A stretch of DNA of 64,000 nt from Archegozetes longisetosus (taxonomy: Eukaryota > Arthropoda > Arachnida > Sarcoptiformes > Trhypochthoniidae): the NCBI GenBank assembly GCA_018873245.2, contig JAEMBT020000002.1:4978001-5042000 (forward strand). Direction: 5' to 3'. Both the position numbers and the translations under genes were made by a program. The notes beneath the pieces are model-generated. The model was not told where the DNA came from. It saw nothing but the letters and a program-made list of their open reading frames with translations, and searched no databases. Positions 9,831-24,800 of this stretch are shown here, piece after piece. Every line of letters begins with the position of its first letter. Positions within the stretch are counted from its first letter, which is position 1.

Positions 9831-12800
9831 GAAATTCAAAGGATCGTTGGGATTTATTGTCGTTGGTTTACTTGACGATGTAATAGAGTTAGAAGGTGTA
9901 GGAGTGGTAATACTATTTGTAGTTCTAGTGCTAATAGTAGTGATAGTAGTACTAGAATGAGGAATGGTAGGCGGATTATTACTATCAGTATTTGTTTTAT
10001 TATCAGGAGTCATTGAAGAAATAGAAGTGGTCGTTTCGAAAGTAGTATAAGATGTATCGAAAGTTGTTTCTGTCGTTTCAGTATCTGTTAAAGTAGATGA
10101 CTCAAACGTTGTATCGTCAGAAGTCAAGAATGTAGTTGATTCAGAAGAAGATATGTCATCAGTAGTAGACTCAAGAGAAGATGAAGATTCTTCGGAAGTT
10201 GATTCACTAGCCATGGATGTTTCACTTGCAGATGAATCAGTACTGATCGGCTGTTCTTCTGTTAACGTTCCTGTAACTGTAGAAATTGCAGTCGAAGTAG
10301 GCTGACTAGCAGCAGATGATTCTGCAGAAGACGATTCAGGTGTGATCGGTTCTTCTTCAGTAATTGTTTCTGTAGCGGTTGCAGTCTCAGAAGTAGTCGG
10401 TTCACTAGCAGTGGATGTCTCTTCAGGAGACGATTCAGTTGTGATCGGTTCTTCTTCAGTAATTGTTTCTGTAGCGGTTGCAGTCTCAGAAGTAGTCAGT
10501 TCACTAGCAGTTGATGTCTCTTCAGGAGACGATTCAGTTGTGATCGGTTCTCCTTCAGTAATTGTTTCTGTCGCTGTTGCAGTCTCAGAAGTAGTCGGTT
10601 CACTAGCAGTTGATGTCTCTTCTGGAGACGATTCAGTAGTTATAGGTTCCTCTTCAGTTATTGATTCTGTTGTGGTTGCAGTCTCAGAAGTAGTCGGTTC
10701 ACTAGCAGTGGATGTCTCTTCAGGAGACGATTCAGTTGTGATCGGTTCTTCTTCAGTAATTGTTCCTGTAGCGGTTACAGTCTCAGATGTAATCGGTTCA
10801 CTAGCAGTGGATGTCTCTTCATGAGACGATTCAGTTGTGATCGGTTCTTCTTCAGTAATTGTTTCTGTAGCGGTTACAGTCTCAGAAGTAGTCGGTTCAC
10901 TAGCAGTTGATGTCTCTTCTAGAGACGATTCAGTAGTTATAGGTTCCTCTTCAGTAATTGTTTCTGTAGCGGTTGCAGTCTCAGAAGTAGTCGGTTCACT
11001 AGCAGTTGATGTCTCTTCAGGAGACGATTCAGTTGTGATCGGTTCTTCTTCAGTAATTGTTTCTGTCACTGTTGCAGTCTCAGAAGTAGTCGGTTCACTT
11101 GCTGTGGATGTCTCTTCAGGAGACGATTCAGTAGTTATAGGTTCCTCTACAGTTATTGTTTCTGTAGCGGTTGCAGTCTCAGAAGTAGTCGGTTCACTAG
11201 CAGTTGATGTCTCTTCTGGAGACGATTCAGTAGTTATAGGTTCCTCTTCAGTTATTGTTTCTGTAGCGGTTGCAGTCTCAGAAGTAGTCGGTTCACTTGC
11301 TGTGGATGTCTCTTCTGGAGACGATTCAGTTGTGATCGGTTCTTCTTCAGTAATTGTTTCTGTAGCGGTTGCAGTCTCAGAAGTAGTCGGTTCACTTGCA
11401 GTGGATGTCTCTTCTGGAGACGATTCAGTTGTGATCGGTTCTTCTTCAGTAATTGTTTCTGTAGCGGTTGCAGTCTCAGAAGTAGTCGGTTCACTAGCAG
11501 TTGATGTCTCTTCTGGAGACGATTCAGTAGTTATAGGTTCCTCTTCAGTAATTGTTTCTGTAGCGGTTACAGTCTCAGATGTAATCGGTTCACTAGCAGT
11601 TGATGTCTCTTCAGGAGACGATTCAGTAGTTATAGGTTCCTCTTCAGTAATTGTTTCTGTCACTGTTGCAGTCTCAGAAGTAGTAGGTTCACTTGCTGTG
11701 GATGTCTCTTCTGGAGACGATTCAGTTGTGATCGGTTCTTCTTCAGTAATTGTTTCTGTCGCTGTTGCAGTCTCAGAAGTAGTCGGTTCACTTGCGGTGG
11801 ATGTCTCTTCTGGAGACGATTCAGTAGTTATAGGTTCCTCTTCAGTAATTGTTTCTGTTGTGGTTGCAGTCTCAGAAGTAGTCGGTTCACTTGCAGTTGA
11901 TGTCTCTTCAGGAGACGATTCAGTTGTGATCGGTTCTTCTTCAGTAATTGTTTCTGTCGCTGTTGCAGTCTCAGAAGTAGTCGGTTCACTAGCAGTTGAT
12001 GTCTCTTCTGGAGACGATTCAGTTGTGATCGGTTCTTCTTCAGTTATTGTTTCTGTAGCGGTTGCAGTCTCAGAAGTAGTCGGTTCACTAGCAGTTGATG
12101 TCTCTTCAGGAGACGATTCAGTTGTGATCGGTTCTTCTTCAGTAATTGTTCTGTAGCGGTTGCAGTCTCAGAAGTAATCGGTTCACTAGCAGTGATGTCT
12201 CTTCAGGAGACGATTCAGTTGTGATCGGTTCTTCTTCAGTAATTGTTTCTGTAGCGGTTACAGTCTCAGAAGTAGTCGGTTCACTAGCAGTTGATGTCTC
12301 TTCAGAGACGATTCAGTAGTTATAGGTTCCTCTTCAGTAATTGTTTCTGTAGCGGTTGCAGTCTCAGAAGTAGTCGGTTCACTAGCAGTTGATGTCTCTT
12401 CAGGAGACGATTCAGTTGTGATCGGTTCTTCTTCAGTAATTGTTTCTGTACTGTTGCAGTCTCAGAAGTAGTCGGTTCACTTAGTGGATGTCTCTTCAGG
12501 AGACGATTCAGTAGTTATAGGTTCCTCTACAGTTATTGTTTCTGTCGCGGTTGCAGTCTCTGAAGTAGTCGGTTCACTAGCAGTTGATGTCTCTTCTGGA
12601 GACGATTCAGTTGTGATCGGTTCTTCTTCAGTTATTGGTTCTGTTAGCGGCGGTTGCAGTCTCAGAAGTAGTCGGTTCACTTGCTGTGGATGTCTCTTCT
12701 GGAGACGATTCAGTTGTGATCGGTTCTTCTTCAGTAATTGTTTCTGTCGCTGTTGCAGTCTCAGAAGTAGTCGGTTCACTAGCAGTTGATGTCTCTTCTG

Positions 12801-15800
12801 GAGACGATTCAGTAGTTATAGGTTCCTCTTCAGTAATTGTTTCTGTAGCGGTTGCAGTCTCAGAAGTAGTCGGTTCACTTGCTGTGGATGTCTCTTCTGG
12901 AGACGATTCAGTTGTGATCGGTTCTTCTTCAGTAATTGTTTCGGTAGCAGTAACAGTCTCAGAAGTAGTCGGTTCACTAGCAGTTGATGTCTCTTCTGGA
13001 GACGATTCAGTTGTGATCGGTTCTTCTTCAGTAATTGTTTCTGTAGCGGTTGCAGTCTCAGAAGTAGTCGGTTCACTAGCAGTTGATGTCTCTTCTGGAG
13101 ACGATTCAGTTGTGATCGGTTCTTCTTCAGTAATTGTTTCTGTAGCGGTTACAGTCTCAGATGTAATCGGTTCACTAGCAGTGGATGTCTCTTCAGGAGA
13201 CGATTCAGTTGTGATCGGTTCTTCTTCAGTAATTGTTTCTGTAGCGGTTGCAGTCTCAGAAGTAGTCGGTTCACTAGCAGTTGATGTCTCTTCAGGAGAC
13301 GATTCAGTAGTTATAGGTTCCTCTTCAGTAATTGTTTCTGTAGCGGTTGCAGTCTCAGAAGTAGTCGGTTCACTAGCAGTTGATGTCTCTTCAGGAGACG
13401 ATTCAGTTGTGATCGGTTCTTCTTCAGTAATTGTTTCTGTCACTGTTGCAGTCTCAGAAGTAGTCGGTTCACTTGCTGTGGATGTCTCTTCTGGAGACGA
13501 TTCAGTAGTTATAGGTTCCTCTACAGTTATTGTTTCTGTAGCGGTTGCAGTCTCAGAAGTAGTCGGTTCACTTGCAGTGGATGTCTCTTCTGGAGACGAT
13601 TCAGTTGTGATCGGTTCTTCTTCAGTAATTGTTTCTGTCGCTGTTGCAGTCTCAGAAGTAGTCGGTTCACTTGCTGTGGATGTCTCTTCTGGAGACGATT
13701 CAGTTGTGATCGGTTCTTCTTCAGTAATTGTTTCTGTAGCGGTTGCAGTCTCAGAAGTAGTCGGTTCACTAGCAGTTGATGTCTCTTCAGGAGACGATTC
13801 AGTTGTGATCGGTTCTTCTTCAGTAATTGTTTCTGTAGCGGTTGCAGTCTCAGAAGTAGTCGGTTCACTTGCAGTGGATGTCTCTTCTGGAGACGATTCA
13901 GTTGTGATCGGTTCTTCTTCAGTTATTGTTTCTGTAGCGGTTGCAGTCTCAGAAGTAGTCGGTTCACTTGCAGTGGATGTCTCTTCTGGAGACGATTCAG
14001 TTGTGATCGGTTCTTCTTCAGTAATTGTTTCTGTAGCGGTTACAGTCTCAGAAGTAGTCGGTTCACTAGCAGTTGATGTCTCTTCTGGAGACGATTCAGT
14101 TGTGATCGGTTCCTCTACAGTTATTGTTTCTGTAGCGGTTGCAGTCTCAGAAGTAGTCGGTTCACTTGCAGTTGATGTCTCTTCTGGAGACGATTCAGTT
14201 GTGATCGGTTCTTCTTCAGTAATTGTTTCTGTAGCTGTTGCAGTCTCAGAAGTAGTCGGTTCACTTGCAGTGGATGTCTCTTCTGGAGACGATTCAGTTG
14301 TGATCGGTTCTTCTTCAGTAATTGTTTCTGTCGCTGTTGCAGTCTCAGAAGTAGTCGGTTCACTTGCAGTGGATGTCTCTTCTGGAGACGATTCAGTTGT
14401 GATCGGTTCTTCTTCAGTAATTGTTTCTGTAGCTGTTGCAGTCTCAGAAGTAGTCGGTTCACTAGCAGTTGATGTCTCTTCTGGAGACGATTCAGTTGTG
14501 ATCGGTTCCTCTACAGTTATTGTTTCTGTAGCGGTTGCAGTCTCAGAAGTAGTCGGTTCACTTGCTGTGGATGTCTCTTCTGGAGACGATTCAGTTGTGA
14601 TCGGTTCTTCTTCAGTAATTGTTTCTGTAGCAGTTGCAGTCTCAGAAGTAGTCGGTTCACTTGCTGTGGATGTCTCTTCTGGAGACGATTCAGTTGTGAT
14701 CGGTTCTTCTTCAGTAATTGTTTCTGTAGCGGTTGCAGTCTCAGAAGTAGTCGGTTCACTAGCAGTTGATGTCTCTTCAGGAGACGATTCAGTTGTGATC
14801 GGTTCTTCTTCAGTAATTGTTTCTGTAGCGGTTGCAGTCTCAGAAGTAGTCGGTTCACTTGCTGTGGATGTCTCTTCTGGAGACGATTCAGTTGTGATCG
14901 GTTCTTCTTCAGTAATTGTTTCTGTAGCGGTTGCAGTCTCAGAAGTAGTCGGTTCACTAGCAGTGGATGTCTCTTCAGGAGACGATTCAGTTGTGATCGG
15001 TTCTTCAGTAATTGTTTCTGTAGCGGTTGCAGTCTCAGAAGTAGTCGGTTCACTAGCAGTTGATGTCTCTTCTGGAGACGATTCAGTTGTGATCGGTTCT
15101 TCTTCAGTAATTGTTTCTGTAGCGGTTACAGTCTCAGATGTAATCGGTTCACTAGCAGTTGATGTCTCTTCAGGAGACGATTCAGTTGTGATCGGTTCTT
15201 CTTCAGTAATTGTTTCTGTCGCTGTTGCAGTCTCAGAAGTAGTCGGTTCACTAGCAGTTGATGTCTCTTCTGGAGACGATTCAGTTGTGATCGGTTCCTC
15301 TTCAGTTATTGTTTCTGTAGCGGTTGCAGTCTCAGAAGTAGTCGGTTCACTTGCAGTGGATGTCTCTTCAGGAGACGATTCAGTTGTGATCGGTTCCTCT
15401 ACAGTTATTGTTTCTGTCGCTGTTGCAGTCTCTGAAGTAGTCGGTTCACTAGCAGTTGATGTCTCTTCAGGAGACGATTCAGTTGTGATCGGTTCTTCTT
15501 CAGTAATTGTTTCTGTAGCGGTTGCAGTCTCAGAAGTAGTCGGTTCACTAGCAGTTGATGTCTCTTCAGGAGACGATTCAGTTGTGATCGGTTCCTCTTC
15601 AGTTATTGTTTCTGTAGGTTGCAGTCTCAGAAGTAGTCGGTTCACTAGCAGTTGATGTCTCTTCAGGAGACGATTCAGTTGTGATCGGTTCTTCTTCAGT
15701 TATTGTTTCTGTAGCGGTTGCAGTCTCAGAAGTAGTCGGTTCACTTGCAGTGGATGTCTCTTCAGGAGACGATTCAGTTGTGATCGGTTCTTCTTCAGTT

Positions 15801-18800
15801 ATTGTTTCTGTAGCGGTTGCAGTCTCAGAAGTAGTCGGTTCACTAGCAGTTGATGTCTCTTCAGGAGACGATTCAGTTGTGATCGGTTCTTCTTCAGTTA
15901 TTGTTTCTGTAGCGGTTGCAGTCTCAGAAGTAGTCGGTTCACTAGCAGTTGATGTCTCTTCAGGAGACGATTCAGTTGTGATCGGTTCTTCTTCAGTTAT
16001 TGTTTCTGTAGCGGTTGCAGTCTCAGAAGTAGTCGGTTCACTAGCAGTTGATGTCTCTTCAGGAGACGATTCAGTTGTGATCGGTTCTCTTCAGTTATTG
16101 TTTCTGTAGCGGTTGCAGTCTCAGAAGTAGTCGGTTCACTAGCAGTTGATGTCTCTTCAGGAGACGATTCAGTTGTGATCGGTTCTCTTCAGTTATTGTT
16201 TCTGTAGCGGTTGCAGTCTCAGAAGTAGTCGGTTCACTAGCAGTTGATGTCTCTTCAGGAGACGATTCAGTTGTGATCGGTTCCTCTTCAGTTATTGTTT
16301 CTGTAGCGGTTGCAGTCTCAGAAGTAATCGGTTCACTAGCAGTTGATGTCTCTTCAGGAGACGATTCAGTTGTGATCGGTTCTTCTTCAGTTATTGTTTC
16401 TGTAGCGGTTGCAGTCTCAGAAGTAGTCGGTTCACTAGCAGTTGATGTCTCTTCAGGAGACGATTCAGTTGTGATCGGTTCTTCTTCAGTAATTGTTTCT
16501 GTAGCGGTTGCAGTCTCAGAAGTAGTCGGTTCACTAGCAGTTGATGTCTCTTCAGGAGACGATTCAGTTGTTATAGGTTCCTCTACAGTTATTGTTTCTG
16601 TAGCGGTTGCAGTCTCAGAAGTAGTCGGTTCACTAGCAGTTGATGTCTCTTCAGGAGACGATTCAGTTGTGATCGGTTCTTCTTCAGTAATTGTTTCTGT
16701 AGCGGTTGCAGTCTCAGAAGTAGTCGGTTCACTTGCAGTGGATGTCTCTTCAGGAGACGATTCAGTTGTGATCGGTTCTTCTTCAGTTATTGTTTCTGTA
16801 GCGGTTGCAGTCTCAGAAGTAGTCGGTTCACTAGCAGTTGATGTCTCTTCAGGAGACGATTCAGTTGTGATCGGTTCTTCTTCAGTTATTGTATCTGTAG
16901 CGGTTGCAGTCTCAGAAGTAGTCGGTTCACTAGCAGTTGATGTCTCTTCAGGAGACGATTCAGTTGTGATCGGTTCTTCTTCAGTTATTGTATCTGTAGC
17001 GGTTGCAGTCTCAGAAGTAGTCGGTTCACTAGCAGTTGATGTCTCTTCAGGAGACGATTCAGTTGTGATCGGTTCTTCTACAGTTATTGTTTCTGTCGCT
17101 GTTGCAGTCTCTGAAGTAGTCGGTTCACTAGCAGTTGATGTCTCTTCTGGAGACGATTCAGTTGTGATCGGTTCTTCTTCAGTTATTGTTTCTGTAGCGG
17201 TTGCACTCTCAGAAGTAGTCGGTTCACTAGCAGTTGATGTCTCTTCAGGAGACGATTCAGTTGTGATCGGTTCCTCTTCAGTTATTGTATCTGTAGCTGT
17301 TGCAGTCTCAGAAGTAGTCGGTTCACTAGCAGTGGATGTCTCTTCAGGAGACGATTCAGTTGTGATCGGTTCTTCTTCAGTTATTGTTTCTGTAGCGGTT
17401 GCAGTCTCAGAAGTAGTCGGTTCACTTGCAGTGGATGTCTCTTCAGGAGACGATTCAGTTGTGATCGGTTCTTCTTCAGTTATTGTTTCTGTAGCGGTTG
17501 CAGTCTCAGAAGTTGTCGGTTCACTAGCAGTTGATGTCTCTTCAGGAGACGATTCAGTTGTGATCGGTTCTTCTTCAGTTATTGTTTCTGTAGCGGTTGC
17601 AGTCTCAGAAGTAATCGGTTCACTAGCAGTTGATGTCTCTTCAGGAGACGATTCAGTTGTGATCGGTTCTTCTTCAGTTATTGTTTCTGTAGCGGTTGCA
17701 GTCTCAGAAGTAATCGGTTCACTAGCAGTTGATGTCTCTTCAGGAGACGATTCAGTTGTGATCGGTTCTTCTTCAGTTATTGTTTCTGTAGCGGTTGCAG
17801 TCTCAGAAGTAGTCGGTTCACTAGCAGTTGATGTCTCTTCAGGAGACGATTCAGTTGTGATCGGTTCTCTTCAGTTATTGTTTCTGTAGCGGTTGCAGTC
17901 TCAGAAGTAGTCGGTTCACTAGCAGTTGATGTCTCTTCAGGAGACGATTCAGTTGTGATCGGTTCTTCTTCAGTTATTGTTTCTGTAGCGGTTGCAGTCT
18001 CAGAAGTAGTCGGTTCACTAGCAGTTGATGTCTCTTCAGGAGACGATTCAGTTGTGATCGGTTCTTCTTCAGTTATTGTATCTGTAGCGGTTGCAGTCTC
18101 AGAAGTAGTCGGTTCACTTGCAGTGGATGTCTCTTCAGGAGACGATTCAGTTGTGATCGGTTCTTCTTCAGTTATTGTATCTGTAGCGTTGCAGTCTCAG
18201 AAGTAGTCGGTTCACTAGCAGTTGATGTCTCTTCAGGAGACGATTCAGTTGTGATCGGTTCCTCTTCAGTTATTGTATCTGTAGCGGTTGCAGTCTCAGA
18301 AGTAGTCGGTTCACTAGCAGTTGATGTCTCTTCAGGAGACGATTCAGTTGTGATCGGTTCCTCTTCAGTTATTGTTTCTGTAGCGGTTGCAGTCTCAGAA
18401 GTAGTCGGTTCACTAGCAGTTGATGTCTCTTCAGGAGACGATTCAGTTGTGATCGGTTCCTCTTCATTGTGTAGCGGTTGCAGTCTCAGAAGTAATCGGT
18501 TCACTAGCAGTGGATGTCTCTTCAGGAGACGATTCAGTTGTGATCGGTTCTTCTTCAGTTATTGTTTCTGTAGCGGTTGCAGTCTCAGAAGTAGTCGGTT
18601 CACTTGCAGTGGATGTCTCTTCAGGAGACGATTCAGTTGTGATCGGTTCTTCTTCAGTTATTGTTTCTGTAGCGGTTGCAGTCTCAGAAGTAATCGGTTC
18701 ACTAGCAGTTGATGTCTCTTCAGGAGACGATTCAGTTGTGATCGGTTCTTCTTCAGTTATTGTATCTGTAGCGGTTGCAGTCTCAGAAGTAATCGGTTCA

Positions 18801-21800
18801 CTAGCAGTTGATGTCTCTTCAGGAGACGATTCAGTTGTGATCGGTTCTTCTTCAGTTATTGTATCTGTAGCGGTTGCAGTCTCAGAAGTAGTCGGTTCAC
18901 TTGCAGTGGATGTCTCTTCAGGAGACGATTCAGTTGTGATCGATTCGTCTTCAGTTATTGTATCTGTAACGGTTGCAGTCTCAGATGTTGTCGGTTCACT
19001 AGCAGTTGATGTCTCTTCAGGAGACGATTCAGTTGTGATCGGTTCTTCTTCAGTTATTGTTTCTGTAGCGGTTGCAGTCTCAGAAGTAATCGGTTCACTA
19101 GCAGTTGATGTCTCTTCAGGAGACGATTCAGTTGTGATCGGTTCTTCTTCAGTTATTGTATCTGTAGCGGTTGCAGTCTCAGAAGTAATCGGTTCACTAG
19201 CAGTTGATCTCTTCAGGAGACGATTCAGTTGTGATCGGTTCCTCTTCAGTTATTGTATCTGTAGCTGTTGCAGTCTCAGAAGTAATCGGTTCACTAGCAG
19301 TTGATGTCTCTTCAGGAGACGATTCAGTTGTGATCGTTTCCTCTTCAGTTATTGTATCTGTACCTGTTGCAGTCTCAGATGTTGTCGGTTCACTAGCAGT
19401 TGATGTCTCTTCAGGAGACGATTCAGTTGTGATCGGTTCTTCTTCAGTTATTGTATCTGTAGCGGTTGCAGTCTCAGAAGTAATCGGTTCACTAGCAGTT
19501 GATGTCTCTTCAGGAGACGATTCAGTTGTGATCGGTTCTTCTTCAGTTATTGTTTCTGTAGCGGTTGCAGTCTCAGAAGTAATCGGTTCACTAGCAGTTG
19601 ATGTCTCTTCAGGAGACGATTCAGTTGTGATCGGTTCTTCTTCAGTTATTGTATCTGTAACGGTTGCAGTCTCAGAAGTTGTCGGTTCACTAGCAGTTGA
19701 TGTCTCTTCAGGAGACGATTCAGTTGTGATCGGTTCTTCTTCAGTTATTGTTTCTGTAGCGGTTGCAGTCTCAGAAGTAATCGGTTCACTAGCAGTTGAT
19801 GTCTCTTCAGGAGACGATTCAGTTGTGATCGGTTCTTCTTCAGTTATTGTATCTGTAGCGGTTGCAGTCTCAGAAGTAATCGGTTCACTTGCAGTGATGT
19901 CTCTTCAGGAGACGATTCAGTTGTGATCGGTTCCTCTTCAGTTATTGTATCTGTAGCTGTTGCAGTCTCAGAAGTAATCGGTTCACTAGCAGTTGATGTC
20001 TCTTCAGGAGACGATTCAGTTGTGATCGGTTCCTCTTCAGTTATTGTATCTGTAGCTGTTGCAGTCTCAGAAGTAATCGGTTCACTAGCAGTTGATGTCT
20101 CTTCAGGAGACGATTCAGTTGTGATCGGTTCTTCTTCAGTTATTGTATCTGTAGCGGTTGCAGTCTCAGAAGTAATCGGTTCACTAGCAGTTGATGTCTC
20201 TTCAGGAGACGATTCAGTTGTGATCGGTTCTTCTTCAGTTATTGTTTCTGTAGCGGTTGCAGTCTCAGAAGTAATCGGTTCACTAGCAGTTGATGTCTCT
20301 TCAGGAGACGATTCAGTTGTGATCGGTTCTTCTTCAGTTATTGTATCTGTAGCGGTTGCAGTCTCAGAAGTAATCGGTTCACTAGCAGTTGATGTCTCTT
20401 CAGGAGACGATTCAGTTGTGATCGGTTCCTCTTCAGTTATTGTATCTGTAGCGGTTGCAGTCTCAGAAGTAATCGGTTCACTAGCAGTTGATGTCTCTTC
20501 AGGAGACGATTCAGTTGTGATCGGTTCTCTTCAGTTATTGTATCTGTAGCGGTTGCAGTCTCAGATGTTGTCGGTTCACTTGCAGTGGATGTCTCTTCAG
20601 GAGACGATTCAGTTGTGATCGGTTCTTCTTCAGTTATTGTTTCTGTAGCGGTTGCAGTCTCAGATGTAATCGGTTCACTTGTAGTGGATGTCTCTTTAGG
20701 AGACGATTCAGTTGTGATCGGTTCTTCTTCAGTTATTGTATCTGTAGCGGTTGCAGTCTCAGAAGTAATCGGTTCACTAGCAGTAGACGATTCTGCAGAA
20801 GACGATTCAGTTGTCATCGGTTCTTCTTCAGTTATTGTATCTGTAACGGTTACAGTCTCAGAAGTAATCGGTTCACTTGCAGTTGATGTCTCTTCAGGAG
20901 ACGATTCAGTTGTGATCGGTTTCTCTTCAGTTATTGTATCTGTAGCTGTTGCAGTCTCAGAAGTAATCGGTTCACTAGCAGTTGATGTCTCTTCAGGAGA
21001 CGATTCAGTTGTGATCGGTTCCTCTTCAGTTATTGTATCTGTAGCGGTTGCAGTCTCAGATGTTGTCGGTTCACTTGCAGTGGATGTCTCTTCAGGAGAC
21101 GATTCAGTTGTGATCGGTTCTTCTTCAGTTATTGTATCTGTAGCTGTTGCAGTCTCAGAAGTAATCGGTTCACTAGCAGTTGATGTCTCTTCAGGAGACG
21201 ATTCAGTTGTGATCGGTTCCTCTTCAGTTATTGTATCTGTTGCAGTCTCAGAAGTAATCGGTTCACTAGCAGTGGATGTCTCTTCAGGAGACGATTCAGT
21301 TGTGATCGGTTCTTCTTCAGTTATTGTTTCTGTAGCGGTTGCAGTCTCAGAAGTAGTCGGTTCACTTGCAGTGGATGTCTCTTCAGGAGACGATTCAGTT
21401 GTGATCGGTTCTTCTTCAGTTATTGTATCTGTAGCGGTTGCAGTCTCAGAAGTAATCGGTTCACTAGCAGTTGATGTCTCTTCAGAGACGATTCAGTTGT
21501 GATCGGTTCTTCTTCAGTTATTGTATCTGTAGCGGTTGCAGTCTCAGAAGTAATCGGTTCACTAGCAGTTGATGTCTCTTCAGGAGACGATTCAGTTGTG
21601 ATCGGTTCTTCTTCAGTTATTGTTTCTGTAGCGGTTGCAGTCTCAGAAGTAATCGGTTCACTAGCAGTTGATGTCTCTTCAGGAGACGATTCAGTTGTTC
21701 CTCTTCAGTTATTGTATCTGTAGCGGTTGCAGTCTCAGAAGTTGTCGGTTCACTTGCAGTGGATGTCTCTTCAGGAGACGATTCAGTTGTGATCGGTTCT

Positions 21801-24800
21801 TCTTCAGTTATTGTTTCTGTAGCGGTTGCAGTCTCAGAAGTAGTCGGTTCACTAGCAGTGATGTCTCTTCAGGAGACGATTCAGTTGTGATCGGTTCTTC
21901 TTCAGTTATTGTATCTGTAGCGGTTGCAGTCTCAGAAGTAATCGGTTCACTAGCAGTTGATGTCTCTTCAGGAGACGATTCAGTTGTGATCGGTTCTTCT
22001 TCAGTTATTGTATCTGTAGCGGTTGCAGTCTCAGAAGTAATCGGTTCACTTGCAGTTGATGTCTCTTCAGGAGACGATTCAGTTGTGATCGGTTCTTCTT
22101 CAGTTATTGTATCTGTAGCGGTTGCAGTCTCAGAAGTAATCGGTTCACTAGCAGTTGATGTCTCTTCAGGAGACGATTCAGTTGTGATCGGTTCCTCTTC
22201 AGTTATCGTATCTGTAGAGGTTGCAGTCTCAGAAGTAATCGGTTCACTAGCAGTTGATGTCTCTTCAGGAGACGATTCAGTTGTGATCGGTTCTTCTTCA
22301 GTTATTGTTTCTGTAGCGGTTGCAGTCTCAGAAGTAATCGGTTCACTAGCAGTTGATGTCTCTTCAGGAGACGATTCAGTTGTGATCGGTTCTTCTTCAG
22401 TTATTGTATCTGTAACGGTTGCAGTCTCAGAAGTAATCGGTTCACTAGCAGTTGATGTCTCTTCAGGAGACGATTCAGTTGTGATCGGTTCTTCTTCAGT
22501 TATTGTATCTGTAGCGGTTGCAGTCTCAGAAGTAATCGGTTCACTAGCAGTTGATGTCTCTTCAGGAGACGATTCAGTTGTGATCGGTTCTTCTTCAGTT
22601 ATTGTATCTGTAGCGGTTGCAGTCTCAGAAGTAATCGGTTCACTTGCAGTTGATGTCTCTTCAGGAGACGATTCAGTTGTGATCGGTTCTTCTTCAGTTA
22701 TTGTTTCTGTAGCGGTTGCAGTCTCAGAAGTAATCGGTTCACTAGCAGTTGATGTCTCTTCAGGAGACGATTCAGTTGTGATCGGTTCTTCTTCAGTTAT
22801 TGTATCTGTAGCGGTTGCAGTCTCAGAAGTAATCGGTTCACTAGCAGTTGATGTCTCTTCAGGAGACGATTCAGTTGTGATCGGTTCTTCTTCAGTTATT
22901 GTATCTGTAGCGGTTGCAGTCTCAGAAGTAATCGGTTCACTAGCAGTTGATGTCTCTTCAGGAGACGATTCAGTTGTGATCGGTTCCTCTTCAGTTATTG
23001 TATCTGTAGCTGTTGCAGTCTCAGAAGTAATCGGTTCACTAGCAGTTGATGTCTCTTCAGGAGACGATTCAGTTGTGATCGGTTCTCTTCAGTTATTGTA
23101 TCTGTAGCGGTTGCAGTCTCAGAAGTAATCGGTTCACTAGCAGTTGATGTCTCTTCAGGAGACGATTCAGTTGTGATCGGTTCTTCTTCAGTTATTGTAT
23201 CTGTAGCGGTTGCAGTCTCAGAAGTAATCGGTTCACTAGCAGTTGATGTCTCTTCAGGAGACGATTCAGTTGTGATCGGTTCTTCTTCAGTTATTGTATC
23301 TGTAGCGGTTGCAGTCTCAGAAGTAATCGGTTCACTAGCAGTTGATGTCTCTTCAGGAGACGATTCAGTTGTGATCGGTTCTTCTTCAGTTATTGTATCT
23401 GTAGCGGTTGCAGTCTCAGAAGTAATCGGTTCACTAGCAGTAGACGATTCTGCAGGAGACGATTCAGTTGTGATCGGTTCTTCTTCAGTTATTGTATCTG
23501 TAGCTGTTGCAGTCTCAGAAGTAATCGGTTCACTTGCAGTTGATGTCTCTTCAGGAGACGATTCAGTTGTGATCGGTTCTTCTTCAGTTATTGTATCTGT
23601 AGCGGTTGCAGTCTCAGAAGTAATCGGTTCACTAGCAGTTGATGTCTCTTCAGGAGACGATTCAGTTGTGATCGGTTCTTCTTCAGTTATTGTATCTGTA
23701 GCGGTTGCAGTCTCAGAAGTAATCGGTTCACTAGCAGTTGATGTCTCTTCAGGAGACGATTCAGTTGTGATCGGTTCTTCTTCAGTTATTGTATCTGTAG
23801 CGGTTGCAGTCTCAGAAGTTGTCGGTTCACTAGCAGTTGATGTCTCTTCAGGAGACGATTCAGTTGTGATCGGTTCCTCTTCAGTTATTGTATCTGTAGC
23901 TGTTGCAGTCTCAGAAGTAATCGGTTCACTAGCAGTTGATGTCTCTTCAGGAGACGATTCAGTTGTGATCGGTTCCTCTTCAGTTATTGTATCTGTAGCT
24001 GTTGCAGTCTCAGAAGTAATCGGTTCACTAGCAGTTGATGTCTCTTCAGGAGACGATTCAGTTGTGATCGGTTCTTCTTCAGTTATTGTATCTGTAGCGG
24101 TTGCAGTCTCAGAAGTAATCGGTTCACTAGCAGTTGATGTCTCTTCAGGAGACGATTCAGTTGTGATCGGTTCCTCTTCAGTTATTGTATCTGTAGCTGT
24201 TGCAGTCTCAGAAGTAATCGGTTCACTAGCAGTTGATGTCTCTTCAGGAGACGATTCAGTTGTGATCGGTTCTTCTTCAGTTATTGTATCTGTAGCGGTT
24301 GCAGTCTCAGAAGTAATCGGTTCACTAGCAGTTGATGTCTCTTCAGGAGACGATTCAGTTGTGATCGGTTCCTCTTCAGTTATTGTATCTGTAGCGGTTG
24401 CAGTCTCAGAAGTAATCGGTTCACTTGCAGTTGATGTCTCTTCAGGAGACGATTCAGTTGTGATCGGTTCTTCTTCAGTTATTGTTTCTGTAGCGGTTGC
24501 AGTCTCAGAAGTAATCGGTTCACTAGCAGTTGATGTCTCTTCAGGAGACGATTCAGTTGTGATCGGTTCCTCTTCAGTTATTGTATCTGTAGCGGTTGCA
24601 GTCTCAGATGTTGTCGGTTCACTTGCAGTGGATGTCTCTTCAGGAGACGATTCAGTTGTGATCGGTTCTTCTTCAGTTATTGTTTCTGTAGCGGTTGCAG
24701 TCTCAGATGTTGTCGGTTCACTTGCAGTGGATGTCTCTTCAGGAGACGATTCAGTTGTGATCGGTTCTTCTTCAGTTATTGTATCTGTAGCGGTTGCAGT

